NCBI GenBank assembly: GCA_003157595.1
Contig: PMKB01000023.1
Span: 244 to 6,586 of the forward strand
Length of the DNA: 6,343 bases
Direction of reading: 5' to 3'
Source of the DNA: Solirubrobacterales bacterium
GTDB taxonomy: Bacteria > Actinomycetota > Thermoleophilia > Solirubrobacterales > Solirubrobacteraceae
The notes under the pieces were generated by a model. It did not search any database and was not told the origin of the DNA. It was given only the letters and a program-made list of their open reading frames with translations. Below, piece after piece: positions 1 to 4,318 of the stretch. A program made the position numbers and the translations under genes. Every line of letters starts with the position of its first letter. The first letter of the stretch is position 1.

Positions 1-455
1 GGCTTGATGTCGCGATGCACGACGCCGCGCTCGTGGGCGTGCTCGAGTGCGTCGGCGAGCACCGAGCCGATCGCCAGCAACGCGCGATCACCGACGCCGC
101 CGTTGCGGTAGAGCTTGGCGAGCGAGTTGCCCTCGACGAGCTCGGACACGAGGTAGTGGGCAGAGGCGTCGTCGCCCGTCTCGAACAGCTTCACGATCGC
201 CGGGTGGTCAAGCCGCGCCGCCGCGCGACCCTCGCGTTCGATCCGCGCCCGCTCCTGCGGGTCGTCGTCGTGGCGGGGGATCCGCTTGACGGCGACGCGA
301 ACGCGCTGCTTCCGGTCGCTCGCGATCCAAACCGTCCCGTAGCCGCCGGATCCGATCTGCTCGAGCAGCCTGTAGCGACCCAGCACCAAATCGGACTGCG
401 GGTAGGCGCGGGCGCTCCCGCCGGGGGCGGCCCGCGGGCGCGGAAGCGTCTTCAC
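1..455 (-). CDS. Hanks-type serine/threonine protein kinase, N-terminal part (runs off left edge)
   Basis: This is the N-terminal lobe and the beginning of the catalytic loop of a eukaryotic-like Ser/Thr kinase, which moves the gamma-phosphate of ATP to Ser/Thr on target proteins. About 151 codons are visible. The glycine-rich ATP loop GSGGYG is at residues 35-40, the VAVK strand has the invariant lysine at 57, the helix-C glutamate is probably E75, and HRDIK with catalytic Asp149 lies at the window edge. The DFG motif, C-lobe and any membrane anchor or sensor domain are outside, so a PknB-type receptor or a soluble kinase are both possible. I chose the GTG at 455 because GAAGG sits 5 nt upstream; an in-frame GTG at 497 has no such site. 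A short basic, Pro-rich stretch precedes the kinase fold. The gene is divergent from the membrane protein gene at 586. The kinase family is certain; the substrate is unknown. Confidence 0.93.
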   Translation of the reverse strand, partial: MKTLPRPRAAPGGSARAYPQSDLVLGRYRLLEQIGSGGYGTVWIASDRKQRVRVAVKRIPRHDDDPQERARIEREGRAAARLDHPAIVKLFETGDDASAHYLVSELVEGNSLAKLYRNGGVGDRALLAIGSVLADALEHAHERGVVHRDIK

Positions 456-525
456 ACGCGCGCCTTCGCCGCAGCCGCGAGCACTCCTGCGCCCCACTGC
501 GCGATGATGTGAAAGTTGCAGGGCG

Positions 526-542
526 CGCGCCGAGTCGGCGCG
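526..542. repeat. 17-bp perfect palindrome, candidate operator
   Basis: CGCGCCGA and TCGGCGCG are exact reverse complements separated by one base. The palindrome lies in the 130-bp gap between the divergent kinase and membrane-protein genes, just before an AT-rich patch (about 545-566, containing GTAATAA and GTAAAC) that could hold promoter elements. A dimeric regulator site is a plausible reading. In DNA this GC-rich, an 8-bp inverted repeat can also arise by chance. Confidence 0.3.
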
Positions 543-573
543 TGAGGTAATAAGCAAGGCGTAAACGTCCCGC

Positions 574-578
574 AAGGA
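574..578 (+). promoter_or_regulatory. Ribosome binding site that decides a TTG start
   Basis: AAGGA lies 7 nt upstream of the TTG at 586, which is standard spacing. It supports this unusual start codon. The N-terminus that results is acidic, then Pro/Arg-rich, then a membrane helix, which is a sensible inside-oriented anchor. Confidence 0.7.
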
Positions 579-585
579 ACCGATT

Positions 586-1755
586 TTGTCGTTCTTCGAC
601 GAGGGTGACGAGCCCCGCACCGCGATCAGACCGCCCAAGCCGCCGCCCCGCCGGCCGGCGGGGCGCGCGCGCCGTGGCACGGCCGACGATCGCACGCTGC
701 TGGCGCGCCGCGCCGGCGCTGCAGCCATTGTGCTGGTGGTCTTGATCGGCATCGTCCTCGCCGTCCGGGCGGTCCTCAACCATCAAGCGCTCCAGGGGCT
801 GAAGAGCTACAACACAGAGGTCAAAGGGATCGTGGTGAACGAGCTGAACAGCGTTCGCGGTCCCTTCTTCCAGGCGCTCGACGGCTCCTACGGCTCCTCG
901 AACCCGACCGAGGTGCCGACGACCCTGCAGGGCTACGTCAGCGTGGAGGCCGGGTATTACCACCAAGCCGAGGGCTGGAGCGTCCCCGCCCAGATGGTCG
1001 GCGCGCAGACCTATTTCGTCGAGGCGCTCGGCCTGCGCTATGAGGCGCTGCAGGGGATCGAGACGGAGCTGCCGAAGGTGCTCGGCACAGGCTCCAACCA
1101 GACGGAGGCGATCAGGCTGGTCGCCGGCGACATGGAGAAGCTGCTCTCCTCCGACGTGATGTACGCCGATCGCGTGAAGCCGCTGATCGCGCAGGCGCTC
1201 GCCACCGCGGGAATCACCGGCCAGAGCACACCCAACAGCGCCTTCCTGCCCGACGTCGGCTGGCTGCAGCCGACGACCGTGGGAGAGCGAATCCTCGGCT
1301 TCACCCCGACCTCGCTCGGCGGAACGCCGGCCACCGGAACGCCAGGCCACGAGTTGGTGACACCGGGCGGGGTTTCGGTAGAGGCTTCGAACGGCACGAC
1401 CACCGCGCTGTCGAGCGGCACGACCGTGAACACCTACGCCTACACGCCGGCCGGCATCACCTTCGTCTTGAACGTGCTGAACTCGGGGACGATCATCGAA
1501 TACGCGGTGCAGACGAAGATCTTCTTCTCGAAGGTCGGGTTGAACACGAGTTGCCTGAAGCGGACCTCCCAGATCACCGAGACCAAGCCGGGCATCACCT
1601 ATCTCTCCTCGATCGTCATCACGCCGGCGACATGCCCCAACCCCAGCGCGTTCTTCAACGTGCCGCTGAGGATGACGGCCGAGGTCGTGCCGCTGCCGGG
1701 CGAGACCGATAAGGCGAACAACGTCCAGACCTACATCGTCGAGTTCACGAACTGA
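586..1755 (+). CDS. Single-pass membrane protein of unknown function with CARDB-like C-terminal domain
   Basis: I do not recognise a named family for this 389-residue protein. Residues 1-41 form a probable cytoplasmic tail, first acidic and then rich in Pro and Arg (PPKPPPRRP). Residues 42-64 form one strong hydrophobic helix after an Arg pair, which predicts an N-in/C-out anchor. Residues 65-235 look mostly helical. Residues 240-280 are a Thr/Gly/Ser/Pro-rich linker. Residues 285-389 look like a beta-sandwich, ending in PGETDKANN followed by alternating hydrophobics, which resembles CARDB/DUF11-type extracellular adhesion modules. Cys323 and Cys350 could form a disulfide outside the cell. 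The start is TTG with a good ribosome binding site. The gene is divergent from a Ser/Thr kinase, and Thr12 or Thr32 in the tail could be phosphorylated, but that is speculation. An envelope structural role is possible. Confidence 0.88.
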   Translation: MSFFDEGDEPRTAIRPPKPPPRRPAGRARRGTADDRTLLARRAGAAAIVLVVLIGIVLAVRAVLNHQALQGLKSYNTEVKGIVVNELNSVRGPFFQALDGSYGSSNPTEVPTTLQGYVSVEAGYYHQAEGWSVPAQMVGAQTYFVEALGLRYEALQGIETELPKVLGTGSNQTEAIRLVAGDMEKLLSSDVMYADRVKPLIAQALATAGITGQSTPNSAFLPDVGWLQPTTVGERILGFTPTSLGGTPATGTPGHELVTPGGVSVEASNGTTTALSSGTTVNTYAYTPAGITFVLNVLNSGTIIEYAVQTKIFFSKVGLNTSCLKRTSQITETKPGITYLSSIVITPATCPNPSAFFNVPLRMTAEVVPLPGETDKANNVQTYIVEFTN

Positions 1756-1764
1756 CGGCGGGCG

Positions 1765-1777
1765 CTCGCCAGGCGAG
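1765..1777. repeat. Short GC-rich inverted repeat downstream of the membrane-protein gene
   Basis: CTCGCC and GGCGAG are separated by a single A, 9 nt after the stop codon at 1755, followed by more self-complementary GC sequence (about 1780-1798). It could slow or end transcription, but there is no T-run, so it is not a convincing intrinsic terminator. Confidence 0.2.
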
Positions 1778-1823
1778 ACGGCCGCCGCGGCGCCGCCGGG
1801 ACGCCAACGAGCGAGCCACCAGA

Positions 1824-1829
1824 TAGCGT
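1824..1829 (+). promoter_or_regulatory. Candidate -10 element (TAGCGT) for a leaderless GTG start
   Basis: TAGCGT ends 7 bp before the GTG at 1837. That is the spacing expected if transcription begins at the start codon itself. No Shine-Dalgarno sequence is visible before this GTG, which fits a leaderless transcript. No recognisable -35 element is seen, so this remains tentative. Confidence 0.35.
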
Positions 1830-1836
1830 TCCGGCG

Positions 1837-2346
1837 GTGACGCTCGCCACCCAGATCTCGACCACCGAGCTGATTGCGATCGTCGCGGCGGGCCTGGCGG
1901 TCGTCGCGCTCTGCGCTCTGGCCGCCGTGGCGGTCGCGCTGCGCAGACTGCGCAAGGGACAGCGGAAGGTGCTCGGCGAGCATGGCGACCGCGATCTGGT
2001 CGCCTACGGCGTCGAGCTCCAGCAGGCTTTCACCGTCCTGCGCGACTACGTGGAGGACGTCGGCCAGCGCCTCGACACGCGCGTGGCGAACGCCGAGCGG
2101 CGTCTTGACGGCGCCATCACCCGCCACGCGCTGGTGCGCTACGACGCCTACAACGAGATGTCCGGACACCAGTCGCTCTCGATCGCGCTGCTGGACTCCA
2201 ACCGCTCGGGCATCGTGCTGTCCTCGATTCACAACCGCGATAGCGCCCGGCTGTACGCCAAGCAGGTGACCGCCGGCGAGCCTGAGCTCACGCTCTCGCC
2301 GGAAGAGGAAGAGGCCCTGCGCGCGGCCCTCGCGCTGGATCAGTAG
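1837..2346 (+). CDS. DUF4446 family membrane protein
   Basis: This 169-residue protein matches my memory of DUF4446, a small family found in actinobacteria and Firmicutes with no known function. Residues 11-35 are one hydrophobic helix followed by a basic cluster (RRLRKGQRK), which predicts a cytoplasmic C-terminal part. Residues 50-95 look like an amphipathic, probably coiled-coil helix. The family core is residues 100-145: VRYDAYNEMSG, then HQSLSIALLD, then GIVLSSIHNRD and ARLYAK. The tail (LTLSPEEEEALRAAL) is acidic and helical. The length is normal for the family. The GTG start has no ribosome binding site but sits 7 bp after a TAGCGT hexamer. The stop is 24 bp before pheA, so the two genes are probably cotranscribed. 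I cannot say whether it acts in phenylalanine synthesis; the link may be only positional. Confidence 0.88.
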   Translation: MTLATQISTTELIAIVAAGLAVVALCALAAVAVALRRLRKGQRKVLGEHGDRDLVAYGVELQQAFTVLRDYVEDVGQRLDTRVANAERRLDGAITRHALVRYDAYNEMSGHQSLSIALLDSNRSGIVLSSIHNRDSARLYAKQVTAGEPELTLSPEEEEALRAALALDQ

Positions 2347-2370
2347 TGCTCCTCGAGCGGGACCGCTAGC

Positions 2371-3225
2371 GTGCGCGTCGGCTACCTGGGTCCCGAGGGT
2401 ACCTACAGCCACCAGGCGCTCCTGGAAGCGCAGTTGGCGGACGGCGCGCAGCCCGTCGGCCTGGCGACGCTCTACGACACCGTGATGGCGGTGCAGGACG
2501 GCGTGGTCGAGGCGGCGCTCGTGCCGATCGAGAACTCGCTCGAAGGATCGGTGGACGTCACGCTCGACACGCTCGCCGGCGACGCCCATGACCTCGCGAT
2601 CGTCGGCGAGACCGTGGCCGAGATCCGCAACTGCCTGATCGCAGCGCGGCCGCTGGCGCTGGGGGAGATCGAGACCGTCTACTCGCACCCCCAGGCCAAC
2701 GCGCAGTGCGCGCAGTTCCTGCGCACGCGCCTGCGCGGCGCGAAGGTGATTTCGACCAGCTCGACCGCCGACGCCGTGCGCAGCGTCACCGCGGAGCCCG
2801 CAGCGCCGCACGCGGCGCTCGGCAACCGTCTCGCAGCCTCACTCTACGGCGGTCGCATCCTGCTCGAGGATGTCGACGATCAGCCCGGCAACCAGACGCG
2901 TTTCGTCTGGCTCGCCCGCAGCGCGGAGGCTGAAGCGGTGCGCGCGGTGGTGGGCGGCGCGGGCGCGGCGAAGACCTCGATCGTCTTCTGGGGTGCGGGC
3001 GACGGATCGGCCGGCTGGCTCGTGAGCTGCCTGGCCGAGCTGTCCGAGCGCGGCGTGAGCCTGACGCGGATCGAGTCGCGGCCGCGGCGAATCGGCCTCG
3101 GCCACTACATGTTCTTCGCCGACTTCGAGGGCGCGAGCGAGGATCCGCCGGTCACCGCGGCGGTGGAGGGGCTGCGCGGGCGCTGCCAGGAGGTCCGCGT
3201 GCTCGGCTCATACACGCGTAGCTGA
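2371..3225 (+). CDS. pheA: Prephenate dehydratase
   Basis: This cytoplasmic enzyme converts prephenate to phenylpyruvate, with loss of water and CO2, in phenylalanine biosynthesis. The 284 residues are the normal length for a monofunctional enzyme with no chorismate mutase domain. The catalytic region covers about residues 1-180. It starts with VGYLGPEGTYS and contains PIENS (52-56) with the adjacent EGSV, SHPQANAQC (105-113), GNRLAA (151-156) and NQTRF (174-178), whose Thr176 is the expected catalytic residue. A C-terminal ACT domain (about 200-284) carries ESRP at 235-238, part of the Phe-binding feedback site. The partner GALV motif is not conserved: the equivalent stretch reads GSAGWLV (212-218). 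The GTG start gives the usual family N-terminus; upstream there is only a weak GAGCGGGA. The gene follows DUF4446 closely and is not adjacent to other aromatic genes in view. Confidence 0.95.
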   Translation: MRVGYLGPEGTYSHQALLEAQLADGAQPVGLATLYDTVMAVQDGVVEAALVPIENSLEGSVDVTLDTLAGDAHDLAIVGETVAEIRNCLIAARPLALGEIETVYSHPQANAQCAQFLRTRLRGAKVISTSSTADAVRSVTAEPAAPHAALGNRLAASLYGGRILLEDVDDQPGNQTRFVWLARSAEAEAVRAVVGGAGAAKTSIVFWGAGDGSAGWLVSCLAELSERGVSLTRIESRPRRIGLGHYMFFADFEGASEDPPVTAAVEGLRGRCQEVRVLGSYTRS

Positions 3226-3315
3226 GCTCGCCCGCACCACGGCGCGACAGCCGCGGCGCGCGACCCGCGCGCGCCTCGCCGCTCGCGACCGCGACGATTC
3301 GGGCGGCGCGCTCGC

Positions 3316-3321
3316 TAGACT
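3316..3321 (+). promoter_or_regulatory. Candidate -10 element (TAGACT) upstream of the HNH gene
   Basis: TAGACT stands 12 bp before the ATG at 3334 within otherwise extremely GC-rich sequence. It resembles the TAGCGT before the gene at 1837. No clear -35 element is visible. If it is used, the HNH gene has its own promoter separate from pheA, with a very short leader for the 3334 start or one of about 80-85 nt for a start at 3415. Confidence 0.3.
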
Positions 3322-3333
3322 CGCGCCTGCGAG

Positions 3334-3909
3334 ATGGGAACCGCCGTAGTCCCACCACCAGCGAGGTCCGCGTCGCCCGGCGAGCACCGGCGACGCGGGC
3401 TTGACGGTGGCCGGGTGCTCGTGCTGAATGCGACCTTCGAGCCGATCAACGTCTGCACCGTGCGGCGCGCGATCGTGCTGCTGCTGAAGTCTCGTGCCGA
3501 GGTGCTCGAGCAGGGTGCGGTCACGCTGCACTCCGAGCGCGCGGCGTTCGCGCGTCCGTTCGTGATCCGGCTGACGAGCTACGTGCGCGTGCCGCGTGAC
3601 GCGCACCGGCGCAAGATCACCCGCCGCGCCGTCTTCGCCCGCGACGAGTGGAGGTGCCAGTACTGCGGCGCGCGGTCCAACCTGACCGTGGATCACGTGA
3701 TCCCACGCTCCAAGGGCGGACCGTCCAGCTGGGACAACATCGTCGCGTCGTGCGCGCCGTGCAACCGCCGCAAGGGCGACCGCACGCCCGCGCAGGCCGA
3801 CATGCACCCCTACCGCGCCCCACGCCAGCCGCGCGCCGAGATCTTCATTCACGTCTCGAGCCCGACGATCCCGCAGGCCTGGCGCGCGTACCTGCCCACG
3901 CTGGCGTAG
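3334..3909 (+). CDS. HNH endonuclease family protein
   Basis: This protein of up to 191 residues has an HNH (beta-beta-alpha metal) nuclease fold of the McrA-like type common in actinobacterial chromosomes. A conserved N-terminal block, RVLVLNATFEPINVC (27-41) then VRRAIVLLLKSRAEVL (43-58), is typical of this family. The HNH region spans about 104-152: CQYC (108-111), VDH with the metal/catalytic His121, N135, and CAPCN (140-144). The four cysteines probably bind a structural zinc. All key residues are present, so it is likely active on DNA, but the biological role of this family is not known to me. The start is uncertain. ATG at 3334 gives a 27-residue Pro/Arg-rich extension, while GTG at 3415, preceded by GGTGG, gives a 164-residue protein beginning at the conserved block. 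There is no methyltransferase or toxin partner, so this is not evidently a restriction or defence gene. Confidence 0.9.
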   Translation: MGTAVVPPPARSASPGEHRRRGLDGGRVLVLNATFEPINVCTVRRAIVLLLKSRAEVLEQGAVTLHSERAAFARPFVIRLTSYVRVPRDAHRRKITRRAVFARDEWRCQYCGARSNLTVDHVIPRSKGGPSSWDNIVASCAPCNRRKGDRTPAQADMHPYRAPRQPRAEIFIHVSSPTIPQAWRAYLPTLA

Positions 3910-4026
3910 CGCCGTAGCGCGCACCCGCCCACGCCGGCGCGACAGCGCGGACGCTGCCGCGGCCTCGCCGCCTGGCGGTCACGGTACGCGAGCGGCGTGC
4001 GCGCGAATCGCGCGGCGCGACAAACA

Positions 4027-4060
4027 CGAGAGGCACCCCGGGTGGAGTGCCTCTCGCTTT
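4027..4060. terminator. Bidirectional intrinsic terminator between convergent genes
   Basis: CGAGAGGCAC (4027-4036) and GTGCCTCTCG (4047-4056) form a perfect 10-bp stem with a 10-nt loop. On the plus strand it is followed by CTTT, serving the HNH gene 117 nt upstream. On the minus strand it is followed by TGTTTGT, so it can also end transcripts reading out of gyrA. It is the clearest hairpin in the window. The T-runs are short, as is usual in high-GC actinobacteria. Confidence 0.75.
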
Positions 4061-4082
4061 ACGGCGTGTGCTGGACAGAGCC

Positions 4083-4097
4083 GCACAGACGCTGTGC
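4083..4097. repeat. Small perfect inverted repeat
   Basis: GCACAG and CTGTGC flank a 3-nt loop. It lies between the bidirectional terminator and the structured stretch downstream of gyrA. It could be one hairpin of a longer RNA, but it is short enough to occur by chance. Confidence 0.25.
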
Positions 4098-4170
4098 CAG
4101 GCCCGTCGCGAAGACCGAGCTGCGGCGTGCCGGGGGGACGAGGTCCGGCGGCCTGTACGACGGTGGTCCG

Positions 4171-4202
4171 GGTTGGATTCCGCTAAGCGGGTCCAGCCAA
4201 CC
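4171..4202. repeat. Two-level hairpin in the gyrA downstream region
   Basis: GGTTGG (4171-4176) pairs with CCAACC (4197-4202), and inside it CCGC (4180-4183) pairs with GCGG (4187-4190) around TAA, with an asymmetric internal loop. On the plus strand it is followed by TTT, so it might be a weak backup terminator for that strand; on the minus strand no T-run follows. Confidence 0.35.
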
Positions 4203-4251
4203 TTTCCGACCTAGCGGCCGGCCACCTCCAGAGTCCCGCAAGTACTGTCAA
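4183..4251 (-). CDS. Hypothetical 22-residue sORF, Trp-containing (very tentative)
   Basis: A TTG at 4251 opens a frame reading MTVLAGLWRWPAARSERL and ending at a TAG at 4183. The same frame is open further upstream, and from the GTG at 4266 it would add VVLNW, giving three Trp in total. The start lies 14 nt after the GGAGG of a very strong Shine-Dalgarno sequence, longer than ideal. A competing choice is the TTG at 4255, 10 nt after GGAGG, giving a 14-residue product (VDSTCGTLEVAGR after the start) that ends at 4211. I see no family match for either. Trp clustering recalls attenuator leader peptides, but no biosynthetic gene follows on this strand before the terminator, so that role is not supported. 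Confidence 0.15.
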   Translation of the reverse strand: MTVLAGLWRWPAARSERLAGPA

Positions 4252-4263
4252 CCAATTGAGGAC

Positions 4264-4275
4264 CACCTCCTTTCT
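4264..4275 (-). promoter_or_regulatory. Perfect 12-nt Shine-Dalgarno sequence without an obvious gene
   Basis: On the gyrA strand the sequence reads AGAAAGGAGGTG, exactly complementary to the CACCUCCUUUCU end of actinobacterial 16S rRNA. It starts 37 nt after the gyrA stop codon. No other ribosome binding site in the window is nearly so strong. A shorter copy, GGAGGTGG, recurs at 4222-4229. Only very short frames with TTG or GTG starts follow. Either a small peptide is made, or the site binds ribosomes for regulation, or the match is chance. Confidence 0.4.
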
Positions 4276-4287
4276 CTGGTGCCAGCA

Positions 4288-4318
4288 GAGTAGCGAACCG
4301 TGACGACGGTGGCTACTC
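4288..4318. repeat. Hairpin spanning the gyrA stop codon
   Basis: GAGTAGC (4288-4294) pairs with GCTACTC (4312-4318), and ACCGT (4297-4301) pairs with ACGGT (4306-4310) around a GACG loop, for 12 bp in total with a small 2/1 internal loop. The gyrA stop codon (4313-4315) lies inside the stem. In the gyrA RNA no T-run follows, so it is not a classic terminator; it may protect the 3' end or affect termination. Confidence 0.45.

Larger units (their letters stand above)
3910..4312. other. 403-bp intergenic region between convergent HNH and gyrA genes
   Basis: No conventional protein gene, tRNA, SRP RNA, RNase P RNA or tmRNA is recognisable here on either strand; I looked for the T-loop, the SRP GGAAGGAAGCAG-like core and similar hallmarks. 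The left part (3910-4020) is plain GC-rich sequence. A good terminator lies at 4027-4056. The right part (about 4083-4312) holds several inverted repeats and, on the minus strand, a perfect extended Shine-Dalgarno sequence. Open frames here are short and lack family resemblance. Confidence 0.7.

Noticed and set aside
208..2811. An 867-codon open frame on the minus strand across the kinase start, two plus-strand genes and part of pheA
   Set aside because: Antisense shadow caused by high GC. Its translation is Arg/His/Gly/Asp-rich with no domain, while the overlapped plus-strand frames have clear family motifs and starts.
3334..3909. HNH gene as part of a defence or restriction system
   Set aside because: No methyltransferase, helicase, toxin-antitoxin or phage gene nearby; neighbours are housekeeping genes and this HNH type is a common chromosomal family.
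3208..3924. A 238-codon minus-strand frame covering the HNH gene
   Set aside because: Antisense to a gene with all HNH catalytic and zinc residues; Arg/Ala/Val-rich product without a recognisable domain.
4246..4251. TTGACA on the minus strand as a -35 promoter box
   Set aside because: No TA-rich -10 element 16-19 bp downstream; the nearest TAGGTC is 32 bp away.
4183..4266. Tryptophan attenuator leader peptide
   Set aside because: Trp residues and alternative stems are suggestive, but no tryptophan or other biosynthetic gene follows on that strand before the terminator, and the start-codon spacing is poor.
3997..4293. A 98-codon plus-strand frame across the terminator and the structured intergenic region
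   Set aside because: It reads straight through the 10-bp terminator stem, has no ribosome binding site at its start and shows no conserved pattern.
4061..4312. Possible tRNA, 4.5S/SRP RNA or other standard ncRNA
   Set aside because: No tRNA T-loop consensus, no SRP domain IV core and no RNase P or tmRNA hallmarks found on either strand; GGTCCGG-like stretches are too short to count.
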